The notes under the pieces are model-generated. The model saw only the letters and a list, made by a program, of their open reading frames with translations, was not told the DNA's origin and searched no databases. The position numbers and the translations under genes are program-made. Below are positions 9,609-17,607 of a DNA stretch of 64,000 nucleotides, piece after piece (within the stretch, counting starts at the first letter, position 1; each line of letters begins with the position of its first letter). This DNA comes from Syntrophus buswellii (lineage in GTDB: Bacteria; Desulfobacterota; Syntrophia; Syntrophales; Syntrophaceae). The stretch spans positions 1-64,000 of the forward strand of contig NZ_CP175563.1 of the NCBI RefSeq assembly GCF_046097065.1, written 5' to 3'.

Positions 9609-10094
9609 ATGGGAGTCTTTGTCAACGAACTGGCTCAAATGGTTGAATCCCACGCCGAAGAAATTGCCGAGCAGTGGGCAAAAGCGGTAAGAAGAAATCC
9701 AAAAACGCCTTCATTTCAAAAACTTTCCAAGGACCACTGCCTCAACTGCGCCGCGGGTTTCTACCACAGATTCGTCAAGATTTATTTTGACAAGAGCCCC
9801 TATCCGGCCCTCGAAGAATTTTTTACCCGATATGCAGAGGCCCGCTATCAAGAAGGAATCCCACTCCAGGAGGCCATCCAGGCCCTTCTCATGCTGCGCC
9901 GCCAGATGTGGCTCTTTCCGGATCTTCAGACCCTCTTCGCTGCAAACGTCGACCAGTCCCAGGCCGTAGAGACCCTCAACCAAACCATCCGCATCTTCGA
10001 CCAGGGCATTTACCTGATCATGGAACGGTATCAGAAATTGAGCAGCGGAAAGCAGGAGAAGATGCCATGCAAAAAAGCTCACGGTGATCATTGA
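9609..10094 (+). CDS. RsbRD-like N-terminal-domain protein (stress/sensor co-antagonist family)
   Basis: A 161-residue all-helical protein. The layout of an N-terminal helix HAEEIAEQWAKAVR, then YFDKSPYPALEEFFTRYAEARYQEG and IQALLMLRRQMW, resembles the RsbRD_N/RsbT co-antagonist N-terminal domain seen in sensor proteins; here it stands alone without an STAS or output domain. The start at ATG 9609 follows GGAGG at 9599-9603; an in-frame start at 9597 would put the ribosome site inside the gene. Its last residues (CKKAHGDH) run into a decayed hicB-like sequence in another frame, so the C-terminus may have been created by a junction. Function unknown. Confidence 0.55.
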   Translation: MGVFVNELAQMVESHAEEIAEQWAKAVRRNPKTPSFQKLSKDHCLNCAAGFYHRFVKIYFDKSPYPALEEFFTRYAEARYQEGIPLQEAIQALLMLRRQMWLFPDLQTLFAANVDQSQAVETLNQTIRIFDQGIYLIMERYQKLSSGKQEKMPCKKAHGDH

Positions 10095-10251
10095 ACGGAA
10101 AGGGAACAGCTATGTTTCGTTCTGCCCTGAACTCGATAGTGCCAGCCAGGGAGACACGATCGAAGCCGCTTCCTGATTCAAGGCTTACCGTGGCGATTCC
10201 AGACCATGCCGAACTGCGGATAGGCTCTCCAGGCCATCCAGGAAGAAACTG
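10075..10251 (+). pseudogene. Remnant of a hicB-hicA type toxin-antitoxin locus
   Basis: From 10075 to 10176 the frame reads KLTVIIERKGNSYVSFCPEL then DSASQGDTIEAAS and stops. That is the N-terminal strand pattern of HicB antitoxins (TVIIER..., CPEL, GDT.EEA). In another frame, 10181-10225 reads RLTVAIPDHAELRIG, and after a 1-base shift 10227-10251 continues LQAIQEET. That matches the C-terminal end of HicA mRNA interferases (VPDH.EL..GTL..I). Neither part has an intact start or full domain, so the locus is dead. The homology is recognised by eye and needs a profile search. Confidence 0.45.
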
Positions 10252-10329
10252 ATGCGAGCCATGGTCAGTCCCGAGTGATGATAACTGGTGCCACGGATTT
10301 CATTATTTTAGTGATGGGAGCGAACATAA

Positions 10330-10951
10330 ATGCCAAAGAAGCGCAGCGGTATCGTTATATCAATTCCGGATTGAGTTGCTTGAAATAGAACCAACGATCT
10401 GGCGGGTCATCCAAGTGCCGTCCGGTTACTCCTTCTGGGATTTGCATGTTGCCATACAGGATGCAATGGGCTGGCTTGACTGCCATCTGCATGCATTCCA
10501 CATCCGCATGCATTACATGAGGACGAGCGTCGAGATCGGCATTCCCGATGAAGAGAAATTTGACCGTGCAGTACTTCCCGGATGGGAGATGCCTATCACC
10601 AAATATTTTACGGAGCCCGGGAAATCCGCAATCTACGACTACGACTTCGGCGACGATTGGTCGCACAATGTCCTTCTTGAAGCGATCATGCTTAAAGAAA
10701 GCGGCCGTAAGTATCCCTGTTGCATTGCCGGTGAGCGGGCGTGCCCGCCGGAAGACTGCGGAGGTGTGCATGGATACTATAAACTGCTCAAAATAATATC
10801 TGATCCGGGTCATCCGGAATATGAAGATCACATGAAATGGCTTACGCGCTACACGAAAAAAGGCCGTCCCTATGAACCCGGAACGTTTCATCCTGGAGAG
10901 GTAAAGTTCTCGAATCCAAGGAGAAGATGGGAAAAGGCCTTCTCAGAGTAA
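10330..10951 (+). pseudogene. Plasmid pRiA4b ORF-3 family protein, start region frameshifted
   Basis: The body is the pRiA4b ORF-3 fold: IWRVIQVPSGYSFWDLHVAI, GWLDCHLHAF, YDYDFGDDWSHNVLLE, CIAGERACPPEDCGG and HPEYEDHMKWL. The natural start appears to be ATG 10330 with GGGAG at 10316-10320, giving MPKKRSG, but that frame stops at about 10374. The family N-terminus YQFRIELLEIEPTIW resumes in a different frame from about 10358. A 1-base insertion (or 2-base loss) between 10350 and 10358 would explain this. As it stands, only a TTG at 10376 could start the rest (191 residues). The cellular function of the family is unknown; many members sit in mobile or accessory DNA. Confidence 0.6.
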
Positions 10952-11011
10952 GTCCACAATTGGAACGGTGTTTTCATGTAATGAAAATCTTTCTGTAATC
11001 AGGGCTGAGAA

Positions 11012-11335
11012 ATGATGAAGATTGACATAGACGGGCTCACGGAAGCGGAACTTATTGACCTGAACAACCGGGTGGTTGCGAGACTGAAGTTTCTGCACCA
11101 AATGAAGGCGCACGGAGCGATGCTTGAGTTCAGCATCGGAGAACAGGTGTCGTTTCAACCCGATGGGCGCCCTCTCATTACGGGTATCATCTCCAAGTAC
11201 AACAGGAAAACGGTGACGGTGGTCACATCGGATGGTCACCAATGGAATGTCCCCCCGATGTATCTCCGCAAGGCTGAAGCCTCACCGCGTCAAGAACCGA
11301 GCCGCGGCCAAATCATCAAGATGCTGAAGAAGTAA
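11012..11335 (+). CDS. Conserved small hypothetical protein
   Basis: 107 residues. The first half is helical (LTEAELIDLNNRVVARLKFLHQ). The second half is a short beta unit (SIGEQVSFQPDGRPLITGII, then KTVTVVTSDGHQWNVPP), which looks like an SH3-like or KOW-like barrel, and it ends in a basic tail. No catalytic motif is visible. It follows the pRiA4b-family remnant by 60 bases on the same strand. A paired ATGATG at 11012/11015 leaves the exact start open. I recognise no named family with confidence. Confidence 0.6.
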   Translation: MMKIDIDGLTEAELIDLNNRVVARLKFLHQMKAHGAMLEFSIGEQVSFQPDGRPLITGIISKYNRKTVTVVTSDGHQWNVPPMYLRKAEASPRQEPSRGQIIKMLKK

Positions 11336-11613
11336 AAGCCCCTTATGTGAGAGCCTCGGGACATACCCGATCCGGCGACACCGTCTTGCAGTGCCGACTT
11401 GCATTTCTCTTGATAAGGTATTATTTTTTAGGGGAATTCGGCACCAAAGAACAAGTGATCTGCTGGAAATAGAGCCGTCCCGGGCATGTTGCCTTATAGT
11501 CAAGTCCTTGAGGTAATGATCATCATTCCGGACCGTAAATGCTCTGATAATCCCTCTGGTGGCCGGGGATCCGTTACAGGGCGCCATGAGACAGTTTCAA
11601 AGCGGGTAATGGT
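11336..11613. other. Gene-free stretch, possible decayed sequence
   Basis: 278 bases without a convincing gene. One frame at 11458-11478 reads DLLEIEP, echoing the LLEIEP of the upstream pRiA4b-family gene, which could be a fragment of a second copy. The match is only six residues. No hairpin terminator stood out. Confidence 0.25.
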
Positions 11614-12315
11614 ATGGACGTAACCCGGATCATCGCGGCGGCGGGCGGCAGGTACTCCCGGGAGATGGGTATCGACCTCGATGAATGCCGGTCAGACCAT
11701 GTCTTCCGGTGGTTTCTCGCCTCGGTCCTGTTCGGCGCCCGGATCTCCGAGACCATCGTAAAACGGACCATGGAGGCCTTCAAGGCGGCGGGCGTCCTGA
11801 CGCCGGAGGAGATGGAGAGGACCGGGTGGGACGGCCTGGTGTCGATCCTGGACCGCGGCGGCTACGCCAGGTATGATTTCAAGACCGCCACCAAGCTGCT
11901 GGAGCTCTCCAGGACGCTCCGGGAGCGCTATGGTGGCGATCTCAACCGGCTGCACGGAGAGGCTTCCGACGCCGGAGATCTGGAGGAGCGACTCAAGGCG
12001 TTGGCGAAGGGGATCGGCCGTGTGACCGTGAACATCTTTCTGCGCGAGATGCGCGGAATCTGGCCGAAGGCGCGGCCTCTGCCCTCCGATCTGGTCGTGC
12101 TGGCCGCCGGAAACCTCGGTCTCTGTCCCCGGGGGATCGGGGATGGGGAGCAGGCCTCCGATCTGCTGCAGAACCGGTGGAAGGAAAGCGGTGGAAAGGC
12201 AGCGGATTTTCCCGATTTTGAATCCGCCCTCCTGCGCATCGGGAAGAACCACTGCCGGAAAAAGGGATGCGGCGCCTGCCCCGTCCGGACCGTGTGCCGG
12301 AGCGCGCCGGGATGA
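11614..12315 (+). CDS. Endonuclease III-like HhH-GPD DNA glycosylase family protein
   Basis: 233 residues with a helix-hairpin-helix turn LAKGIGRVTVNIFLREM, a likely catalytic aspartate in PLPSDLVVL, and a C-terminal iron-sulfur loop HCRKKGCGACPVRTVC. The cysteine spacing is C-X4-C-X2-C-X5-C, against C-X6-C-X2-C-X5-C in Nth. The residue equal to the Nth Schiff-base lysine (GRKTAN) is valine here (GRVTVN). If active, this would therefore be a monofunctional glycosylase without lyase activity, or a protein with another role. The start codon follows a weak ribosome site (AAAGCGGG), so the start is less sure than the family. Confidence 0.7.
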   Translation: MDVTRIIAAAGGRYSREMGIDLDECRSDHVFRWFLASVLFGARISETIVKRTMEAFKAAGVLTPEEMERTGWDGLVSILDRGGYARYDFKTATKLLELSRTLRERYGGDLNRLHGEASDAGDLEERLKALAKGIGRVTVNIFLREMRGIWPKARPLPSDLVVLAAGNLGLCPRGIGDGEQASDLLQNRWKESGGKAADFPDFESALLRIGKNHCRKKGCGACPVRTVCRSAPG

Positions 12316-12379
12316 TGCAGCCGGTCGGTCATGACGGTGAACCGCATCGACACGAAACATTCTTGAGGAGAGCCATGAA

Positions 12380-13801
12380 ATGAATGAGCTTCTGTTTGAT
12401 CCTGATACACACCGAAAGGCAGGCCATCTCCTGGGGGAACTTCTGGCGGGCTATGAAGGGGATCTCTCGAATCCGCCCGGATTCGGACAGATTGATCGGG
12501 ATGCCATGCGGGCGATCATGACGGAGCCTCTTCCTGAAGAGGGGAGATCCCTTGAGGAGCTGTTCCAGGAATTCCGGGAAGTTGTCATGCCGAATTCGAC
12601 GCATGTGGCGCACCGGCGCTTTCTGCCTTACGTGCTTCCCTCTCCCAACGGGATCTCGGCCTTTGCCGATGCCCTGGCAAGCACCCTCAATCAGAACTGC
12701 AACCTCTGGACGCTGTCCCCTGCCGCCAATGCCATCGAACAGCGGGTCATTTCCTGGTTTCAGGACTTGTTCTCCTTTCCCGAAGGGAGCGGAGGCATCA
12801 TTACGAGCGGCGGGTCCATGGCGAACCTGACGGCCCTGGCGATTGCCCGGGACACGTACCTCGGAACATCCGCCAGGATGGACGGGCTGCAGTGGAGGGT
12901 ATCGCCGCTGAGGCTCTACGTGTCGGACCAGGTGCATAACTGCGTGGACAAGGCGGCCGTTATTCTCGGCATCGGGCTCAATCATGTCCGCCATGTTCCC
13001 TGCGATTCTCAGTTCCGCATGCGGATGGATCTTCTCAAAGAGGCCGTCATGCAGGACCGCCGAGATGGGTTCAGCCCCTTCTGCGTGGTCGGTTCAGCGG
13101 GAACCGTGACCACCGGGGCGTTTGACCCCCTTGACGAGCTGGCGGATTTCTGTGACGAGGAAGGGCTCTGGCTTCACATTGACGGGGCCTACGGCGCCCT
13201 GACGGTTCTCAGCGAAAGAAGGCGCCCCCATCTGCAGCCGGCAGGCCGTGCCCATTCCCTGTCGCTCGACCCGCACAAGTTTCTCTTCGCATCCCTGGAG
13301 GCCGGCTGCGTCCTTGTTCGGCGCGCCGAGGACATGCGGACCACCTACAGCTTCGTTCCGACCTACCTGTCCATGTTCTCCGATCCCGACTTTCTGAACT
13401 ATGCGGAATATGGCCCCCAACTCTCGCGGAGCTTCAAGGCGCTGAAGGTCTGGTGGTCGTTGCGGGCCTTCGGGCGAAAGGCCTATGCGAAAGCGATCGA
13501 CGATCTCTGTGACCTTGCGGAATATATGGAGGCGCGAACGGAAGCCGAGCCGGAGCTGGAACTGCTGGCCCCGGTCACCTTGAATGCCGTGTGCGTCCGC
13601 TGCCGCAATCTGTCCGACGGCCAGAATGAGCGTGTCCTGGCCCGCCTGCTGTCCGAAGGGGTTGCATTCCTCGGCAGGGCGGAAGTGAAAGGGAAATTCT
13701 GTCTGCGGGCCTGCTTCATGAACCTGCGGACCACACGCGACGACGTGGACCGCATTCTCGAGGAGATGGTCCGTTTTGGAAGAGAGGAGATGAGGGTGTG
13801 A
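12380..13801 (+). CDS. Pyridoxal-phosphate-dependent group II decarboxylase
   Basis: 473-residue fold-type I PLP enzyme of the aromatic/diaminobutyrate/glutamate decarboxylase group, which removes the alpha-carboxyl of an amino acid to give an amine. The PLP lysine is K300 in LDPHKFLF, and the ring-nitrogen aspartate is D268 in LHIDGAYGA. The phosphate-binding stretch GGIITSGGSMANLTAL and the segment GSAGTVTTGAFDPL are intact. Substrate cannot be told from sequence. GAGGAG at 12365-12370 sets the ATG at 12380; a nearer ATG at 12375 makes only a dipeptide. It starts 64 bases after the glycosylase-like gene, and the NRDE gene follows. Confidence 0.88.
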   Translation: MNELLFDPDTHRKAGHLLGELLAGYEGDLSNPPGFGQIDRDAMRAIMTEPLPEEGRSLEELFQEFREVVMPNSTHVAHRRFLPYVLPSPNGISAFADALASTLNQNCNLWTLSPAANAIEQRVISWFQDLFSFPEGSGGIITSGGSMANLTALAIARDTYLGTSARMDGLQWRVSPLRLYVSDQVHNCVDKAAVILGIGLNHVRHVPCDSQFRMRMDLLKEAVMQDRRDGFSPFCVVGSAGTVTTGAFDPLDELADFCDEEGLWLHIDGAYGALTVLSERRRPHLQPAGRAHSLSLDPHKFLFASLEAGCVLVRRAEDMRTTYSFVPTYLSMFSDPDFLNYAEYGPQLSRSFKALKVWWSLRAFGRKAYAKAIDDLCDLAEYMEARTEAEPELELLAPVTLNAVCVRCRNLSDGQNERVLARLLSEGVAFLGRAEVKGKFCLRACFMNLRTTRDDVDRILEEMVRFGREEMRV

Positions 13802-13841
13802 GCCGCTTTTCGAAACGCATATCCCCATCGGGGGGGCAATC

Positions 13842-14666
13842 ATGTGCCTGATTGCCTTCGACTGGCAGCCGGAAACGGAGACGCCGTTGATCCTGGTTGC
13901 CAACCGGGACGAATATTTTCATCGCGGAACCGCCGCGATGTCCTGCTGGCTCGATCAGCCCGAGATTGTCGCCGGGCGCGATCTTGAAGCCCTGGGGACG
14001 TGGCTCGGCGTCAATGCCGGCAGCGGCCGTTTTGCCGCCTTGACGAACATCCGCGCCCCAGCCTATCGCCGGGGCTGTGAAAAGAGCCGCGGCCAACTGG
14101 TATCCGGATTTCTGCAGTCTGCGCTTCCGGCCAGCCGATATCTCGATGAGATCTGCCGGGAGCGGCCATCCTACAGCGGGTTCAACCTGCTCGTGTTTGA
14201 TGGAGAGGAGCTTTACCATCTGAATTCGGAAAAGCAGCCGCGGCCTGTTGAACCTGGACTGCACGGCCTGAGCAACGCCTGCCTGGACACGCCCGGCTGG
14301 CCTAAGGTCGAAAGCGCCAGGAGGAAGCTGTGCCGCTGGCTGGAACAGCCTGGATCCATGAAAGATCTGGCGCTTCTGCTCGACTCCAGGGTGCTTGCGG
14401 CGCCGGATACGCTTCCGGACACCGGCGTTTCTCCTGCAGAGGAGCACAGCCTATCGGCGGAATTCATTGCCATGGACGGTTACGGAACCCGTTGCAGCAC
14501 AGCAATGATCTGGGGGCGGGATCACGTGCGGCTTCTGGAAATCACCTATGACTGTGACGGCCGGATCTGTGGACAGTCCGAGTTTCAGATAAATCGGGAA
14601 GACCGGTTATCGGATCCCCGGCCCTGGATCTCGACGGATCGATCTCCGGTTTTGAATGTGACGTGA
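13842..14666 (+). CDS. NRDE family protein (TANGO2-like)
   Basis: 274 residues starting MCLIAFDW, with the namesake motif NRDE at 21-24, then RGTAAMSCW and the segment GRDLEALGTWLGVNAGSGRF. The family has an Ntn-hydrolase-like layout with Cys2 as the possible nucleophile; eukaryotic TANGO2 is tied to Golgi organisation and haem or lipid handling, while the bacterial role is unsettled. It lies 40 bases after the decarboxylase on the same strand. Confidence 0.85.
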   Translation: MCLIAFDWQPETETPLILVANRDEYFHRGTAAMSCWLDQPEIVAGRDLEALGTWLGVNAGSGRFAALTNIRAPAYRRGCEKSRGQLVSGFLQSALPASRYLDEICRERPSYSGFNLLVFDGEELYHLNSEKQPRPVEPGLHGLSNACLDTPGWPKVESARRKLCRWLEQPGSMKDLALLLDSRVLAAPDTLPDTGVSPAEEHSLSAEFIAMDGYGTRCSTAMIWGRDHVRLLEITYDCDGRICGQSEFQINREDRLSDPRPWISTDRSPVLNVT

Positions 14667-14726
14667 AAAAAAGTTGTTTGGAATGTTTTGTCAGGAAATT
14701 TTTGCAGAATAAGGAGGAGAAACATT

Positions 14727-15005
14727 ATGGCACAAGATCCGGGAATGGGAAAAAAGGTGATCGCCACCGTTATGGACGTGAAGGGGGACTGCAATGCGGG
14801 CCATGTAAAGGGGGAGACCTTCGAAATCTGTTGTCATAATCCAGCCGGGCTATGCGGATTTTTCTTCCATGATATCTTTCCCAGCCTTTCCACCTTCCAG
14901 TTCGGCGGAAACCTTCCCTGGTGGGAAGGCGATGTGATCGAGCTGCAATGCCCGGACAGCTATAATCTCGTCACCCTGAAACTGGAGCGGTTTGACCGGG
15001 ATTGA
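14727..15005 (+). CDS. TIGR04076 family protein
   Basis: A 92-residue protein with the family pattern: a start strand KVIATVMDVKGDCNAGHVKG, the segment CHNPAGLCGFFFHDIFPSL, FQFGGNLPWW and the ending CPDSYNLVTLKLERF. The function of the family is not known; the conserved cysteines and histidine suggest metal or thiol chemistry, which is inference. AGGAGG at 14712-14717 fixes the ATG at 14727; the longer frame from 14688 lacks a ribosome site. The glycogen phosphorylase gene starts 44 bases downstream. Confidence 0.8.
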   Translation: MAQDPGMGKKVIATVMDVKGDCNAGHVKGETFEICCHNPAGLCGFFFHDIFPSLSTFQFGGNLPWWEGDVIELQCPDSYNLVTLKLERFDRD

Positions 15006-15049
15006 TCGTTCCTGAACAGGTTCGCGGCCGGAGAAACAGGAGAGAGAAC

Positions 15050-17569
15050 ATGAATGGACGGCATCCTCCAAAGTCCGATGAAAATCCGATAGTGAGGGAA
15101 GACCTTCGGACCGGTTTGACTGCAGAGGCCATAAAAAACGATATTCTTGAAAATCTGGTTTACGTTCAGGCGCGGATCCCCAAAATAGCCACCCGGAACG
15201 ACTGGTACATGGCCCTGGCCTATACGGTCCGCGACCGGCTGCTCGAGCGCTGGGGCATGGCCATCGAGTCCCTTCAGCAAAGCAGCCGCGCCGTCTGCTA
15301 CCTTTCCGCCGAGTTCCTGCCGGGACCTCATCTGGGCAACGCCATTTTGAACCTCGGCATGTACGAACAGACGAAAGAGGCAACGGCCCGACTCGGACTG
15401 GATCTGGATGCCCTGATTTCCCATGAAGGGGAGCCGGGACTGGGAAACGGCGAACTCGGCAGACTGGCCGCCTGCTTTCTCGACTCCCTCGCGACCCTGG
15501 AAATTCCGACCATCGGATACGGAATCCGTTATGAATTCGGCATTTTTGACCAGGAAATCCACGATGGGTGGCAGCGCGAAGTGACCGACAAGTGGTTGGC
15601 GTTCGGCAATCCCTGGGAGATCGTCCGCCCCGAAATTGCGTATTACGTTCCCCTGGGCGGCTACACGGAAACGTATTATGACCGGCTGGGCCGCTTCCGC
15701 GTCCGCTGGGTGCCGGAGCGGGTCGTCAAGGGCATCGCCCATGACACCCCCATCCCTGGTTACCATGTGGAAAACGTCGCCCTTCTGCGGCTCTGGAAAT
15801 CGGAAGCCTGCGAATCCTTCGATTTTCAGGCCTTCAATGAGGGCGATTATTACGGTGCCGTGGAGGACAAGGTGGCCTCCGAGACGATCTCGAAGGTCCT
15901 CTACCCAAACGATGAACCGATACCCGGAAAGGAATTGCGACTCTCCCAGCAGTTCTTTTTTGTGTCCTGCTCTCTTCAGGACATGATCCGGGTTCACCGC
16001 CTCGGGGGCGGTGTGCCGGCCACCTTCGACCGGAGATACGCGGTGCAGTTGAATGATACGCACCCTGCGATCGCCGTGGCGGAGCTGATGCGCCTCCTGG
16101 TGGATAAACAGCGGATCGACTGGGAGCGGGCCTGGGAGATCACGAGAAACACCTTTTCCTACACGAATCACACCCTTCTTCCGGAGGCCCTGGAAAAATG
16201 GCCCCTGCCGCTGTTCCGGAAGGTCCTTCCCCGGCATCTGGAGATCATCTTCGAGATCAATCGCCGTTTCCTCGAAGATGTCCGACTGACCTATCCTGGC
16301 GACAGCGAACGGTTGAGGCGTCTTTCCCTCATCGAAGAAGCGGATGATCGCTATGTCCGCATGGCCAACCTGGCCGCCGTGGGAAGCCATGCCATCAACG
16401 GAGTGGCGGCGCTGCACACGGATCTGCTGAAGGAAACCGTGATGAGGGATTTTTATGAACTCTACCCGGAGAGATTTCTGAACGTGACGAACGGCGTTTC
16501 TCCGCGGAGATGGATGCTTCTGTGCAATCCCGGAATGTCCGGCCTTATCACCGATGCGGTGGGGGAAAACTGGGTCTGCAACTCCCAGGATTCCATCGCG
16601 GGCCTGGAATCATTCGCCGATGACGGGGCATTTCGCGAAGCCTGGCGCAAGGTGAAGCAGGGCAATAAGATGGAGCTGGCCAGGCACATTTCGGAGCGCA
16701 CCGGAATCGTCGTGAATCCGGAAAGCCTGTTCGACATCCAGGTGAAGAGGATCCACGAGTACAAGAGGCAGCACCTCAATGCCCTCCACATCATTTCGCT
16801 CTATATCCGGCTGAAGAGAACCCCCTCTCTGGATGTCCCGCCCCGCACGGTCATCTTCGGCGGGAAGGCCGCTCCCGGCTACGCCAGGGCCAAGCTGATC
16901 ATCAAATTCATCAACTCCATCGCCGATGTTGTCAACATCGATCCCGATGTCGCTGATCGGCTGAAAGTCGTCTTCTTTCCCGACTTCAATGTCAAGAACG
17001 GCCAGCTCATCTACCCTGCGGCGGACCTTTCGGAACAGATTTCCACGGCAGGAAAGGAAGCGTCGGGCACGGGGAATATGAAATTCTCCCTGAACGGCGC
17101 CCTCACCATCGGCACGCTCGATGGAGCCAATGTGGAGATCCGTGAGGCGGTCGGTCCGGAGAACTTCCTGGTCTTCGGCCTGACGGCCAGGGAGGTTACA
17201 GACCTGAAAATGCGGGGATACAGGCCCTGGGAGAGCTACGAACAGAATGAGGAGCTCCGGGAAATCATCGACCTGGTCCGTTCCGGTTTCTTTTCCCGGG
17301 GAGACCGCGATCTCTTCGAGCCTCTTGTCAACGAGCTCCTCAGCCGCGACGAATACTGCCTCCTTGCAGACTATCCCTCCTATCTCGAAGCTCAGGAGAA
17401 GGCTGGCAAGGCATACCTCGTGCAGGGACAGTGGCTTCGCATGTCCATTCTGAATGTAGCCCGGATGGGCGGATTTTCTTCCGACCGCTCCATTCGGGAA
17501 TATCTGGATCATATCTGGAAGGTCGACTCCCTGAAGGCTTCAGGAAGCAGGGGGAACGGCAGGCCTTGA
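15050..17569 (+). CDS. glgP: Glycogen/alpha-glucan phosphorylase
   Basis: Breaks alpha-1,4-glucans with phosphate to release glucose 1-phosphate. The 839 residues match the family length. The PLP-binding segment EASGTGNMKFSLNGALTIG puts the Schiff-base lysine at K678. Other hallmarks are YLSAEFLPG near 85, GNGELGRLAACFLDSLATL and the active-site stretch VQLNDTHPAIAVAEL. The ATG at 15050 follows AGGAGAGAG; the frame is open back to 15002, overlapping the previous gene, but without a ribosome site. No other glycogen genes are in the window, and ftsH follows 38 bases later. Confidence 0.94.
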   Translation: MNGRHPPKSDENPIVREDLRTGLTAEAIKNDILENLVYVQARIPKIATRNDWYMALAYTVRDRLLERWGMAIESLQQSSRAVCYLSAEFLPGPHLGNAILNLGMYEQTKEATARLGLDLDALISHEGEPGLGNGELGRLAACFLDSLATLEIPTIGYGIRYEFGIFDQEIHDGWQREVTDKWLAFGNPWEIVRPEIAYYVPLGGYTETYYDRLGRFRVRWVPERVVKGIAHDTPIPGYHVENVALLRLWKSEACESFDFQAFNEGDYYGAVEDKVASETISKVLYPNDEPIPGKELRLSQQFFFVSCSLQDMIRVHRLGGGVPATFDRRYAVQLNDTHPAIAVAELMRLLVDKQRIDWERAWEITRNTFSYTNHTLLPEALEKWPLPLFRKVLPRHLEIIFEINRRFLEDVRLTYPGDSERLRRLSLIEEADDRYVRMANLAAVGSHAINGVAALHTDLLKETVMRDFYELYPERFLNVTNGVSPRRWMLLCNPGMSGLITDAVGENWVCNSQDSIAGLESFADDGAFREAWRKVKQGNKMELARHISERTGIVVNPESLFDIQVKRIHEYKRQHLNALHIISLYIRLKRTPSLDVPPRTVIFGGKAAPGYARAKLIIKFINSIADVVNIDPDVADRLKVVFFPDFNVKNGQLIYPAADLSEQISTAGKEASGTGNMKFSLNGALTIGTLDGANVEIREAVGPENFLVFGLTAREVTDLKMRGYRPWESYEQNEELREIIDLVRSGFFSRGDRDLFEPLVNELLSRDEYCLLADYPSYLEAQEKAGKAYLVQGQWLRMSILNVARMGGFSSDRSIREYLDHIWKVDSLKASGSRGNGRP

Positions 17570-17607
17570 TAACATCACGAAGGCACGGCGCATGACAAGG
17601 AGCAGCC

